Shown here: one piece after another, positions 12,300 through 20,849 of the stretch | How the letters are laid out: the number at the start of each line of letters is the position of its first letter | How positions within the stretch are numbered: the first letter of the stretch is position 1 | Assembly: GCF_002563795.1 (NCBI RefSeq) | Contig: NZ_PDJL01000004.1 | Location: 992,001 to 1,056,000, forward strand | DNA length: 64,000 nucleotides | Direction of reading: 5' to 3' | Source: Vibrio sp. ES.051 | GTDB taxonomy: Bacteria; Pseudomonadota; Gammaproteobacteria; Enterobacterales; Vibrionaceae | Notes under the pieces: generated by a model | The model's database searches: none | The model's input: the letters and a program-made list of their open reading frames with translations, nothing else | Told to the model about the DNA's origin: nothing | Made by a program: the position numbers and the translations under genes

Positions 12300-13178
12300 T
12301 TATGTCTGCCCGAACAAGGTGAGCAGCTCTGCTTTAGCTTGTTGATGAAGGGGATCGGAATGCCATCTTTGATGTTGAATGAGGTCAACATTGACTTGCC
12401 AAGCCAGTTTTGTGAAATCATCCCCAACTCTTATTAATGTGTTTGGTGAGTACGCTACTAAATGTGTCGGTAGGAAGCACCAACCAAACCCTTTATTCGC
12501 TAATTCCAACAAAATATAATAATTATCAGCGTACCAGATATCTGGGCTAAATGCTTGATTAAGGCTAGATGGTTCAGCGCTTTTGGAGCGTATTACCAGT
12601 TGGCGATATTGTTTGAGCTGGTCCATGTGAGTGACATGCTGCTGGGCCAGTGGATGCTTGGAAGAGATATACACATCGAACGCAATGTTACCCAGATTAG
12701 TGAAATCGATATGTCGAGGCATTTGTAAGTCACTCAAAATAATCCCGGTTGTGGCGCGCTCTGACTTGATCAATTCGATGATATCGGGACTGGAAGCGGT
12801 TAAGCACTCAACTTGTAAGTGTGGAAACCGCAGCTCTAAATTGGCTAAAACATCTGCTAAGCGCGTGAGAGGGATCCCTTCATCGATGGCTAAAACCAAT
12901 TTATTGGTCGGCACAGAAAAGAGTTGTGCGGCTCTATTGTTTAAGCGGTCGAGCTGGCTAACGGCAGCTTGTGCGTAAGGCAGTAACGCATGGCCACTCT
13001 CGGTCAATTTTGGATATCGACCAGAGCGGTCAAATAGTTCAACGCCGCAGTCGACCTCCATATTGATGATGTGTTGGCTCACTACTGATTGAGCTCGTCC
13101 CAGTTTTCTCGCCGCGCCTGAAAATGAACCGGCTTTTGATGTTGCAATGAAAGCTTGCAGTTGTTCGATGGTAAACAT
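12300..13178 (-). CDS. LysR-family transcriptional regulator
   Basis: A 292-residue LysR-type regulator. The N-terminal winged helix-turn-helix (about 1-60) reads FIATSKAGSFSGAARKLGRA and SVVSQHIINMEVDCGVELFD. The effector-binding domain covers about 90-290. It is divergent from a PACE-family efflux gene, the same arrangement as the known AceR-AceI pair of Acinetobacter, so control of that gene is a reasonable inference. The shared intergenic region holds an inverted hexamer TTATCT-N7-AGATAA at 13210-13228. It could also control the downstream Rossmann/DUF218 pair. Confidence 0.92.
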   Translation of the reverse strand: MFTIEQLQAFIATSKAGSFSGAARKLGRAQSVVSQHIINMEVDCGVELFDRSGRYPKLTESGHALLPYAQAAVSQLDRLNNRAAQLFSVPTNKLVLAIDEGIPLTRLADVLANLELRFPHLQVECLTASSPDIIELIKSERATTGIILSDLQMPRHIDFTNLGNIAFDVYISSKHPLAQQHVTHMDQLKQYRQLVIRSKSAEPSSLNQAFSPDIWYADNYYILLELANKGFGWCFLPTHLVAYSPNTLIRVGDDFTKLAWQVNVDLIQHQRWHSDPLHQQAKAELLTLFGQT

Positions 13179-13209
13179 ATCGTTTTTACCGATGGTATCT
13201 AACTTTTTG

Positions 13210-13228
13210 TTATCTGAATAATAGATAA
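13210..13228. promoter_or_regulatory. Candidate LysR operator
   Basis: Inverted repeat TTATCT-N7-AGATAA midway between the divergent LysR and PACE genes. LysR regulators usually bind interrupted dyads of this form. Assignment is by position and symmetry only. Confidence 0.45.
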
Positions 13229-13266
13229 AATTCTAAACATTGAGTAGGACTATTTGGTGGGTAATC

Positions 13267-13713
13267 ATGACTCGTAACGAACGAATTTTTCATGCCGTAC
13301 TTTTTGAATTGATAGCGTTAGCGATTGTTGTGCCAGCGGCTTCCTTGATCACAGGGAAGGGCTCTAGTGATCTCGCGTTAGTTGGGGTTGGATTGAGCGT
13401 GTACACCGTAATATGGAACTACATCTATAACTGGTATTTTGACAAGTGGTTTGGCGGTGATCGATCTGAGCGGAGCTTGGCGATGCGACTTGGGCATAGC
13501 ATTGGTTTCGAAGGAGGGTTGATCATTATCACTATACCCGTGATCGCTTGGTTCTTAGAAATGACTTTCCTCCAAGCTCTGATGCTAGAAGCTGGCTTCT
13601 TAGTGTTCTTTTTATTTTATACCACGGGCTTTAACTGGTTATACGATAAAGTTCAGCCATTTAATAGAATAAAAAATCGACTGATGCAGCCGGTATGGAC
13701 AAGCAAAAAATAG
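13267..13713 (+). CDS. PACE-family (AceI-like) multidrug efflux protein
   Basis: A 148-residue membrane protein with four predicted helices arranged as two bacterial transmembrane pair repeats. The family start is MTRNERIFHAVLFELIALA with the membrane-embedded glutamate; YNWYFDKWFG ends the first pair and EGGLIIITIP and EAGFLVFFLFYTTGFNWLYD mark the second. Known PACE members export chlorhexidine and other biocides, and short-chain diamines have been proposed as natural substrates. I choose the ATG at 13267, which aligns with family starts and has TGGTGGG upstream, over a TTG at 13240. Confidence 0.88.
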   Translation: MTRNERIFHAVLFELIALAIVVPAASLITGKGSSDLALVGVGLSVYTVIWNYIYNWYFDKWFGGDRSERSLAMRLGHSIGFEGGLIIITIPVIAWFLEMTFLQALMLEAGFLVFFLFYTTGFNWLYDKVQPFNRIKNRLMQPVWTSKK

Positions 13714-13726
13714 AGAGAGAAGTAAA

Positions 13727-13754
13727 AAAATGCCACCGACTCCGGTGGCATTTT
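13727..13754. terminator. Bidirectional terminator between PACE gene and TIGR02647 gene
   Basis: A 12-bp stem AAAATGCCACCG / CGGTGGCATTTT with loop ACTC; A and T runs flank it on both sides. Confidence 0.9.
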
Positions 13755-13773
13755 ATTAGGGTATTAGTAATTA

Positions 13774-14007
13774 TTACACAGAAAGAACACGTAAAATTTT
13801 ATCTGCATGCTCTGCAACTTCAATACCCTCATTGGTTAAATAGCCACCATCAGGCTGTGTGCACAATTTCTTTTCGTATAGACCAGCAACTGCGGCTTGC
13901 ATTTCTTGTGACGCATCTGTACGGACTTTAATACCGGTTGCAGCACTACTAAGGTCGAATTGAAGAAGTAGGTTCAATTCGGCGATATGTTCAGCTGAAT
14001 ATTTCAT
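13774..14007 (-). CDS. Small conserved protein, TIGR02647 family
   Basis: A 77-residue protein that I recognise as the TIGR02647 family of gammaproteobacteria from its start (MKYSAEHIAELNLLLQFDLS) and the IKVRTDAS and YLTNEGIEVAEHA segments. The second half looks like a small winged-helix element, suggestive of DNA binding, but no function is known to me. AAGGAATTATTT precedes the ATG. It is transcribed alone between a bidirectional terminator and the focA promoter region. Confidence 0.78.
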   Translation of the reverse strand: MKYSAEHIAELNLLLQFDLSSAATGIKVRTDASQEMQAAVAGLYEKKLCTQPDGGYLTNEGIEVAEHADKILRVLSV

Positions 14008-14141
14008 AAATAATTCCTTTGCGCTTTTTTATCCAAACTAGTCGGAAAAGGCGGGTTGGGCAACACTAAACGATAAGAAGTGTTAAGTGTGGCGCTATCA
14101 GGCTGATATAGCGCAGGATTTTTGTTCAAACGCCATCATCT

Positions 14142-14155
14142 TTGTTAAATATCAA
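14142..14155. promoter_or_regulatory. Candidate FNR site upstream of focA
   Basis: TTGTT-AAAT-ATCAA matches the FNR consensus TTGAT-N4-ATCAA at nine of ten defined positions. It lies about 150 bases before the focA start. FNR control of formate channels is established in E. coli; here it is an inference from the sequence. Confidence 0.5.
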
Positions 14156-14306
14156 TGATAGACAAGACAGCGATTTATTATGGAATTTTATGAATCAACC
14201 TCCCAATAACAACATTTTTAGTAATCATGCCAAATAGCACTTGAAAAAGTATGGGAATGAAGCGATTATCCGCGCCTCTTTAAATGTTTCTAAATGTTAC
14301 ACTGCA

Positions 14307-15167
14307 ATGAACTTCAATCAATTTGACTCATTATTACCGCCTCAAGCGGCTGAGCGTGCTGCTGAAGCGGGGGTAGGTAAAGCGACTAAAGCTCCGATCA
14401 AATCTTTCCTGTTGGCGATTTCAGCCGGACTTCATATTGGTATTGCCTTTATTTTTTATACCATAGTCACCACAGGTGCAGGAGATCTACCTTGGGGAAT
14501 AACACGCTTGATTGGTGGATTGGCATTCAGTCTGGGCCTTATTCTTGTTGTTGTTACGGGAGGAGAGCTTTTCACGAGTTCTGTGTTGACGTTGGTCGCG
14601 CGTGCGAGTGGTAAGATCTCGTGGGTTGCATTGTTCAAAAACTGGTTTGTGGTGTACTTCGGAAATATGGCTGGGGCGATTTTGTTGGTCGCATGTATGT
14701 TAGTGACCAAGCAATATATGTTTGATGGTGGGCAAGTTGGTTTGAATGCGATGGCAATTTCTCAACATAAAATGCACCACGGTTTTTTCCAAGCTGTTGC
14801 TTTAGGTATTATGTGCAACGTATTGGTGTGTATTGCGGTCTGGATGACGTTCAGTGGCCGTACGCTTACCGATAAAATTGCAGTCATGATTTTGCCAGTC
14901 GCGATGTTTGTTTCGGCTGGCTTTGAGCACTGCATTGCGAACATGTTTCAAGTGCCTATGGCGATTGGTATTAAGTATTTTGCTCCCGAAGCATTTTGGC
15001 AGATGACGGGCGCAGATATTGCGAATTACGCAGATTTAAACATGACTGGATTTATCGTCAATAATCTTATTCCTGTCACAATAGGCAATATTATTGGTGG
15101 TGGCGTGTTTGTCGGTATGTGGTACTGGATGATCTTCTTACGTGATGAAGACAAACATTTGAGATAA
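14307..15167 (+). CDS. focA: Formate/nitrite transporter family channel, FocA-like
   Basis: A 286-residue inner-membrane protein of the FNT family, which forms pentameric channels for formate and related small anions. It starts MNFNQFDSLLPPQAAERAAE and has six hydrophobic segments. Signatures include ISAGLHIGIAF, TGGELFTSS and FSAGFEHCIANM-like VSAGFEHCIANM with the pore histidine, plus NIIGGGVFVGMWYW. The ATG at 14307 gives the usual length; a longer frame from TTG 14241 lacks family support. No pfl gene is adjacent, so the exact anion (formate rather than nitrite) is inferred from resemblance only. Confidence 0.85.
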   Translation: MNFNQFDSLLPPQAAERAAEAGVGKATKAPIKSFLLAISAGLHIGIAFIFYTIVTTGAGDLPWGITRLIGGLAFSLGLILVVVTGGELFTSSVLTLVARASGKISWVALFKNWFVVYFGNMAGAILLVACMLVTKQYMFDGGQVGLNAMAISQHKMHHGFFQAVALGIMCNVLVCIAVWMTFSGRTLTDKIAVMILPVAMFVSAGFEHCIANMFQVPMAIGIKYFAPEAFWQMTGADIANYADLNMTGFIVNNLIPVTIGNIIGGGVFVGMWYWMIFLRDEDKHLR

Positions 15168-15170
15168 ATA

Positions 15171-15205
15171 AAAGAGCGGCGAGCTTAAATAGCTCGCCGC
15201 TCTTT
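15171..15205 (+). terminator. Terminator after focA
   Basis: A 14-bp GC-rich stem, AAAGAGCGGCGAGC / GCTCGCCGCTCTTT, 7-base loop, ending in TTTTATG. Confidence 0.92.
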
Positions 15206-15349
15206 TATGCGGTATCAGGTCAGTAAATTCGAATCAAACTCGCGCGTTAGACTCTAAAACGACAAGATGCCATTCAAGTGACCAAGACATGATGTTTAAA
15301 CAGATTTCTTATGTTGTTATGTTTTTAGTTGCGTATGTGTTTTGGCCGT

Positions 15350-15372
15350 TTATCCACATTTTCTGTGGATAA
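15350..15372. promoter_or_regulatory. Inverted pair of perfect DnaA boxes
   Basis: TTATCCACA (15350-15358) and TGTGGATAA (15364-15372), both exact matches to the consensus DnaA 9-mer, face each other across five bases (TTTTC). The pair lies in the intergenic space between the convergent focA and fetB-like genes. It can also fold as a hairpin, but no T tract follows in either direction, so a plain terminator is less likely. Confidence 0.6.
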
Positions 15373-15477
15373 CTGTCTAAAGTTCGTGTTTACGTAATAA
15401 TGAAAATAAAATTTCATAAAATTAATAGCTTACATACCCAGTAACCTACTTCTTGTTGCCACTAACACATATTCTCA

Positions 15478-16290
15478 TTATCTCTCGGTTTTGACTTGTT
15501 CTGGTTGTTGGATTTTTATTTTAATTCGGCCGGCTCTGGTTTGTACGCAGCTCAACGTCATCTCTAATGTGATGGCGACCGACGCGCTCAACATGACGAA
15601 AATCGCGAGCATAATCACCAGCTGGTATTTTATTGCTACCATTGGGCTTACCCCACCTAAAATTTGACCGGTCATCATGCCTGGCAGGGTTACAAGCCCT
15701 GTTGTGGTCATAGAAGCCAAGATTGGAGCAAGCGACTTTCTGAGCGCCTCTTGAATAAAAGGAAATGACGCATATCGAGGAGAGGCACCAAGCGATATAG
15801 CTGCTTCGTACTCAGACTTGCGTTGTTCAAAAGCCGTAAATAAATTTTGAAGCGCGATGATGTTGCTGCTCAGACTGTTGCCTAACAGCATGCCCGCAAG
15901 CGGAATCATGTACTGCGCACTATAGAGAGGTGCGGGTTGCACTAAGCCTACGATTATCGCTATCAAAATTGGCGTCAGGCTGCAAATCAGTCCCGTTAAC
16001 AGCGGCAGCATAAGAGGCTTTTGTGGTAGACGAGCTTTTCCTGCAATGGAACTTGCGCCGACCAGTAGCATAAGCGTCAGCCAAAGCATATTCACGAGTA
16101 AGTTATTTAATTGAAAGAGATACTCTAAATAAATACCAATCAATATCAGTTGAAGCGTCATACGAATAACGCTGATTGCAGTATCTTTCGCGATGCCCAA
16201 CTTGTAGCGTACGTTGATAATGAACGGGACTAATAGAATAACACTAAACATCGTTAGTTTTGCCCAGCTGATATCTACCACACCATTCAT
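15478..16290 (-). CDS. FetB/YbbM-type ABC transporter permease, no adjacent ATPase
   Basis: A 270-residue inner-membrane permease of the UPF0014 (FetB) family, with about seven hydrophobic segments. Family marks are VRYKLGIAKDTAISVIRMTLQL, LLGNSLSSNIIAL, EAAISLGASP and TGLVTLPGMMTGQILGG. In E. coli FetA (ATPase) and FetB form an iron exporter. No ATP-binding gene flanks this one: the neighbours are a formate channel and torECA. It may use an ATPase encoded elsewhere. AAGGAGC precedes the ATG. Confidence 0.85.
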   Translation of the reverse strand: MNGVVDISWAKLTMFSVILLVPFIINVRYKLGIAKDTAISVIRMTLQLILIGIYLEYLFQLNNLLVNMLWLTLMLLVGASSIAGKARLPQKPLMLPLLTGLICSLTPILIAIIVGLVQPAPLYSAQYMIPLAGMLLGNSLSSNIIALQNLFTAFEQRKSEYEAAISLGASPRYASFPFIQEALRKSLAPILASMTTTGLVTLPGMMTGQILGGVSPMVAIKYQLVIMLAIFVMLSASVAITLEMTLSCVQTRAGRIKIKIQQPEQVKTER

Positions 16291-16749
16291 AATTGCTCCT
16301 TGGAATGAAATAAAGGAGTGTAACTGTGCATATCCTTTATATGAATATCAATGTGTACTTTTGCCTATTCTAGAGGAAAAACGGAGAGTACTTTAATAAA
16401 AGTTTTATTATCACTTTTTTTACAAGTGACGATCTTTTTCTGAAATCTGAGCGATTTTTAGGCCCAAGCTTTACGGCATTAATGTAATGAATGTTTCGTT
16501 AGTGTTACTTATTTAACAATGCCTTAAACTTCTTATTTTTTCATATCTATTCATGTTTTTAAACAAATAGAATCAATCCCTCACATCTCTGTATGAGCTC
16601 AAAAAAGTGTTGAATTACAAGGTCTGAAGAGTCGATTTAATTGAACCTTACTATTAGTATGGTCTAAAATTTTCTATTAGAGATTGTAAAAACTTAAGCT
16701 TGGTTAGACAGGCTTTTTCAATAACACTAGATACAAAATAGGCAAATGT
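16291..16749. other. Intergenic region between fetB-like gene and torE
   Basis: No gene is seen in these 459 AT-rich bases. They must hold the divergent promoters of the fetB-like gene and torECA. The clearest signal is a run of three abutting decamers resembling TorR boxes at 16527-16556. Confidence 0.6.
16527..16556 (+). promoter_or_regulatory. Candidate TorR-binding direct repeats (tor boxes)
   Basis: Three abutting 10-base units, AACTTCTTAT, TTTTTCATAT and CTATTCATGT, match the E. coli tor box CTGTTCATAT at 6, 8 and 8 positions. They lie about 195 bases before torE. Tandem decamers with a 10-bp period are the known TorR target architecture. Confidence 0.5.
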
Positions 16750-16929
16750 ATGAGTGATGTTAATAAAATTGAGAGTGGTGAAAAGCGCTCCCTGGAGTGG
16801 AAGTCGTTCCTCTTCATTGCGGTTGTTCTCTTCCCAGTTCTGAGTGTGGCTTTCGTCGGAGGCTACGGATTTATCGTCTGGATGTTGCAAGTCTTCTTCC
16901 TCGGCCCTCCAGGTGCACATGGCATGTAA
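16750..16929 (+). CDS. torE: TorE/NapE-family small membrane protein
   Basis: A 59-residue protein. It begins MSDVNKIESGEKRSLEWKSF and has one transmembrane helix covering roughly residues 19-50, followed by LGPPGAHGM. Tail and helix match the TorE/NapE family, small inner-membrane proteins of unknown role encoded with TMAO or periplasmic nitrate reductases. The ATG at 16750 has ATAGG eight bases upstream; the ATG at 16746 stops after three codons. It precedes torC by 50 bases in the same orientation, giving the torECA order known in vibrios and Shewanella. Confidence 0.88.
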   Translation: MSDVNKIESGEKRSLEWKSFLFIAVVLFPVLSVAFVGGYGFIVWMLQVFFLGPPGAHGM

Positions 16930-16979
16930 GCCCGTGAGCTCACAACCACACTTTTGAAAAGATTTTAAGAGAGCAAATA

Positions 16980-18164
16980 ATGAAATCATTGATCATTAAA
17001 CTGTGGCGTACTATGTCGCGCCCTGCTGTACATATCAGCCTAGGTGTGCTGACGATGGGCGGCTTTATTGCTGGTGTTATCTTTTGGGGTGGATTTAACA
17101 CCGCACTAGAAGTAACCAACACAGAAAAATTCTGTATCAGTTGTCATACGATGCGTGACAACGTATACGTTGAACTGCAAGACACAGTGCACTGGAAAAA
17201 TCACTCTGGTGTTCGTGCTACTTGTCCTGACTGTCACGTTCCTCACAACTGGACCGATAAGATCGCTCGTAAAATGCAGGCTTCTAAAGAAGTGTTTGCA
17301 CAGGTGTTTGGCAATTACGATGAACCTGGTGTGTTTGAAGAGCGCCGTATCGAACTCGCAAAACACGAATGGGATCGTTTCTCTGCGAATAAATCCCTAG
17401 AGTGTAAAAACTGTCACAACTATGAATCGATGGACTTCGAACAGATGTCTCCAACGGCTCGTATTCAAATGAAACAGGCTGCGGAAAAAGATCAAAGCTG
17501 TGTGGACTGCCATAAAGGTATCGCACACAACTTACCAGCAGGTATGGACAGCATTGGTGGTATTGTTGGTGAACTAGAACAAATGGCATCAAATACGGAT
17601 TACGCAGTGGGCCAACAGCTGGTCAGTATTCGACACCTACCGATCTACTTTGACGCGCAAGGTACGAAAGAAGCGGGTCTGCTAAACCCTGCATCAACCG
17701 TTAAAGTACTTGAAGATAAAGACGAGTACATTGAAATCGAAATTGATGGCTGGCGTAAAGCCAAAGGCTTTGGTCGAGTGATCCAAGAAGACTTTGGTAT
17801 GAACATTGCGACGGCTTCTTTAATGAAAGAAGCGGCGACAGACAGCAGCATTGTGACGACTGGTGAGAAAAAAGTGGATGAGCTAACAGGCCTTCCATGG
17901 GAAAAAGTGGCAGCGAAAGTATGGATCAAGAAAGAGTCTATGCTGAACGACATTAATCCAGTTTGGGAAAAATCTCGTGAAGCTTACAAGACCAACTGTT
18001 CAGTATGTCACACGCAACCTGCGGAAGCGCACTTCGATGCGAACACCTGGCCAGGTATGTTCGACGGTATGTTGGCGTTCGTTAACTTAGATACAGACAG
18101 TGAAGCACTGATCTTGAAGTATCTACAGAAACACTCTTCAGATTATGCTGAAGGTCACCATTAA
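16980..18164 (+). CDS. torC: Pentaheme c-type cytochrome of TMAO reductase
   Basis: A 394-residue NapC/NirT-type quinol oxidase subunit. A single N-terminal membrane anchor (about residues 14-37) is followed by four CxxCH motifs (CISCH, CPDCH, CKNCH, CVDCH) in the NapC-like domain and a fifth (CSVCH) in a separate C-terminal domain, as in E. coli TorC. It takes electrons from menaquinol and passes them to TorA in the periplasm. Heme attachment requires the Ccm system, which is not in this window. AAGAGAG precedes the ATG; torA follows after 25 bases. Confidence 0.97.
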   Translation: MKSLIIKLWRTMSRPAVHISLGVLTMGGFIAGVIFWGGFNTALEVTNTEKFCISCHTMRDNVYVELQDTVHWKNHSGVRATCPDCHVPHNWTDKIARKMQASKEVFAQVFGNYDEPGVFEERRIELAKHEWDRFSANKSLECKNCHNYESMDFEQMSPTARIQMKQAAEKDQSCVDCHKGIAHNLPAGMDSIGGIVGELEQMASNTDYAVGQQLVSIRHLPIYFDAQGTKEAGLLNPASTVKVLEDKDEYIEIEIDGWRKAKGFGRVIQEDFGMNIATASLMKEAATDSSIVTTGEKKVDELTGLPWEKVAAKVWIKKESMLNDINPVWEKSREAYKTNCSVCHTQPAEAHFDANTWPGMFDGMLAFVNLDTDSEALILKYLQKHSSDYAEGHH

Positions 18165-18189
18165 TAAGCGTCGGATTGGAGTAAGTTAA

Positions 18190-20652
18190 ATGGCTATTAC
18201 ACGAAGAAGTTTTCTTAAAGGTGTAGCAACCACAAGTGCTGCGTCGGTGATTGGTCCAAGTTTATTGGCATCAGCTTCTGCAAACGCAGTGGAGACGACA
18301 GGCACTTGGAAAGTTTCAGGTTCACATTGGGGCGCATTTCGCGCCCATATCTACGCGGGTAAAGTTCAAGAGATCAAACCACTAGAGCTAGATAAAAACC
18401 CAACAGAGATGCTGAACGGCATCAAGGGCATTATTTACAGCCCTTCACGTGTTCGCTACCCAATGGTTCGTCTAGATTGGCTGAAAAAACACAAATACAG
18501 CGCAGAAACGCGGGGTAACAACCGTTTTATTCGTGTCACTTGGGATGAGGCGTTAGACTTGTTCTACCGCGAACTAGAGCGTGTTCAGAAAGACTACGGT
18601 CCATGGGCGCTACACGCAGGTCAAACCGGTTGGAACCAAACGGGCTCGTTTAACAACTGTACCGCGCACATGCAACGTGCCGTCGGTATGCATGGTAACT
18701 TCATCACCAAAGTTGGTGACTATTCGACAGGTGCGGGCCAAACCATCATGCCTTACGTGCTTGGGTCGACAGAAGTGTATGCACAAGGTACCTCTTGGTC
18801 TGAAATTTTAGAAAACTCAGACAATATTATTTTGTGGGCGAACGACCCAGTAAAAAACCTACAGGTGGGTTGGAACTGTGAAACGCACGAATCATTCAAG
18901 TATCTAGCGCAGCTAAAAGAAAAAATAGCGAAAGGCGAGATCAACGTTCTGTCAGTTGACCCTGTTAAGAACAAAACTCAGCGTTACCTAGAAAACGATC
19001 ACCTGTACATCAACCCGCTGACAGACGTGGCATTCATGATTGCTGTCGCGCACGTTCTGTACAACGAAGACCTGTACGATAAGCAGTTCATCAAGACTTA
19101 TTGCCTTGGTTTTAAAGAGTTCATTGAATACGTTCAAGGTAAGACAAAAGATAAAGTTGAGAAAACCCCAGAATGGGCAGAAGCCATTTGCGGAGTGAAA
19201 GCGGACAAGATTCGTGAATTTGCTCGCATGCTCGTAAATGGTCGTACTCAGATTCTGATGGGTTGGTGTATCCAGCGTCAAGAGCATGGTGAACAACCTT
19301 ACTGGGCAGCAGCCGTTGTTGCAGCAATGATTGGTCAAATCGGTCTTCCTGGTGGCGGTATCTCTTACGGTCACCATTACTCAAGTATCGGCGTACCTTC
19401 AACCGGTTTCGCCGGCCCTGGTGGTTTCCCGCGTAACCTTGACCAAGGTATGAAGCCAAAATGGGACAACAATGACTTTAACGGTTACAGTCGTACCATT
19501 CCGGTGGCACGCTGGATTGACTGCCTGCTAGAGCCTGGCAAAGAGATCAACTACAACGGTAGCAAAGTTAATTTACCTGACTTCAAAATGATGGTGATCT
19601 CCGGTTGTAACCCATGGCATCACCATCAAGATCGTAACCGGATGAAGAAGGCGTTCCGCAAGCTGCAAACGGTTGTAACTATTGAGTTTGCTTGGACGGC
19701 AACATGTCGTTTCTCAGACATCGTTCTTCCTGCGTGTACTCAGTGGGAACGTAACGACATCGACGTATACGGCTCGTACTCGAACAAAGGGCTGATCGCG
19801 ATGCATCGTCTGGTCGATCCTTTGTTCCAATCTAAGCCAGATTTCGAAATCATGAGTGAACTGGCTCAGCGCTTTGGTCGTCGCGAAGAATACACTCGTG
19901 GTATGAGTGAGATGGAGTGGATCGAAAGCCTATACAGCGATTGTAAGCAGTCGAACGAAGGTAAGTTCGACATGCCAGAATTTGCAGAGTTCTGGGAGAA
20001 GAGCGTACTAGACTTTGGTGAAGGTAAGCCTTGGGTTCGCCACGCAGACTTCCGTAACGAACCTGAGATTAACCCATTAGGTACTCCGTCGGGTTTCATC
20101 GAGATCACGTCGCGTAAGATCGGTCGTTACGGTTACGAACATTGCCAAGAGCACCCAATGTGGTTCGAAAAATCAGAACGTTCACACGGCGGCCCTGGTT
20201 CAGAGAAACATCCATTTTGGTTGCAATCTTGTCACCCAGATAAGCGCTTACACTCTCAGATGTGTGAATCTGAAGAGTTCCGTGCAACTTATGCGGTACA
20301 AGGTCGTGAACCGGTTTACATCAACCCGCTTGATGCGAAAGAGAAAGGCATTAAAGATGGCGATTTGGTGCGTGTCTTTAATGGCCGTGGTCAACTCCTC
20401 GCGGGCGCTGTATTGACGGACAGCTACCCACGTGGCGTCATCCGTATCGAAGAAGGTGCGTGGTACGGCCCTCTAAACGAGAAAGATGGAGCTATCTGTA
20501 CTTACGGTGACCCGAACACACTGACTCTAGATATCGGCACCTCTGAGCTTGCTCAGGCGACCTCGGCGAACACGTGTATCGTCGACTTCGAGAAGTTCAC
20601 CGGTAAAGTTCCGCCAGTGACTGCATTCGGTGGACCGATAGAAGTGGCTTAA
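18190..20652 (+). CDS. torA: Trimethylamine-N-oxide reductase, molybdenum subunit
   Basis: An 820-residue periplasmic molybdoenzyme of the DMSO reductase family that reduces TMAO to trimethylamine. The twin-arginine signal is TRRSFLKG at residues 4-11, followed by a hydrophobic stretch to about residue 33. There is no N-terminal iron-sulfur motif, as expected for TorA. The GDYSTG motif places the probable molybdenum ligand at Ser179. Further cofactor-binding stretches are [15 protein letters not shown] and the C-terminal molybdopterin dinucleotide domain. The chaperone gene torD is not adjacent; a terminator follows torA directly. Confidence 0.97.
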   Translation: MAITRRSFLKGVATTSAASVIGPSLLASASANAVETTGTWKVSGSHWGAFRAHIYAGKVQEIKPLELDKNPTEMLNGIKGIIYSPSRVRYPMVRLDWLKKHKYSAETRGNNRFIRVTWDEALDLFYRELERVQKDYGPWALHAGQTGWNQTGSFNNCTAHMQRAVGMHGNFITKVGDYSTGAGQTIMPYVLGSTEVYAQGTSWSEILENSDNIILWANDPVKNLQVGWNCETHESFKYLAQLKEKIAKGEINVLSVDPVKNKTQRYLENDHLYINPLTDVAFMIAVAHVLYNEDLYDKQFIKTYCLGFKEFIEYVQGKTKDKVEKTPEWAEAICGVKADKIREFARMLVNGRTQILMGWCIQRQEHGEQPYWAAAVVAAMIGQIGLPGGGISYGHHYSSIGVPSTGFAGPGGFPRNLDQGMKPKWDNNDFNGYSRTIPVARWIDCLLEPGKEINYNGSKVNLPDFKMMVISGCNPWHHHQDRNRMKKAFRKLQTVVTIEFAWTATCRFSDIVLPACTQWERNDIDVYGSYSNKGLIAMHRLVDPLFQSKPDFEIMSELAQRFGRREEYTRGMSEMEWIESLYSDCKQSNEGKFDMPEFAEFWEKSVLDFGEGKPWVRHADFRNEPEINPLGTPSGFIEITSRKIGRYGYEHCQEHPMWFEKSERSHGGPGSEKHPFWLQSCHPDKRLHSQMCESEEFRATYAVQGREPVYINPLDAKEKGIKDGDLVRVFNGRGQLLAGAVLTDSYPRGVIRIEEGAWYGPLNEKDGAICTYGDPNTLTLDIGTSELAQATSANTCIVDFEKFTGKVPPVTAFGGPIEVA

Positions 20653-20674
20653 TTCGCCCAATAAGCCAGAAATG

Positions 20675-20700
20675 AAATACCAGCTTTCGAGCTGGTATTT
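20675..20700 (+). terminator. Terminator after torECA
   Basis: An 11-bp stem AAATACCAGCT / AGCTGGTATTT with a TTCG tetraloop, then TTTTTATC. It closes the operon after torA, so torD is not in it. Confidence 0.93.
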
Positions 20701-20849
20701 TTTTATCAAAATTCAGTGGTAGCCATCTCAATAACAGCGCTGAACCGGCTGCGTGAAGCCGATTCGTGACGCTGATAACGAATTGAGTAAGACAAGCAGA
20801 GGATAATGAACGAAGCTAAACAATAATAAATCAAGAGAGTAGATTTTAT

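Noticed and set aside
13240..13266. TTG start that would extend the PACE gene by nine codons
   Set aside because: Known PACE proteins begin a few residues before the ERIFHAVLFE motif, which fits the ATG at 13267.
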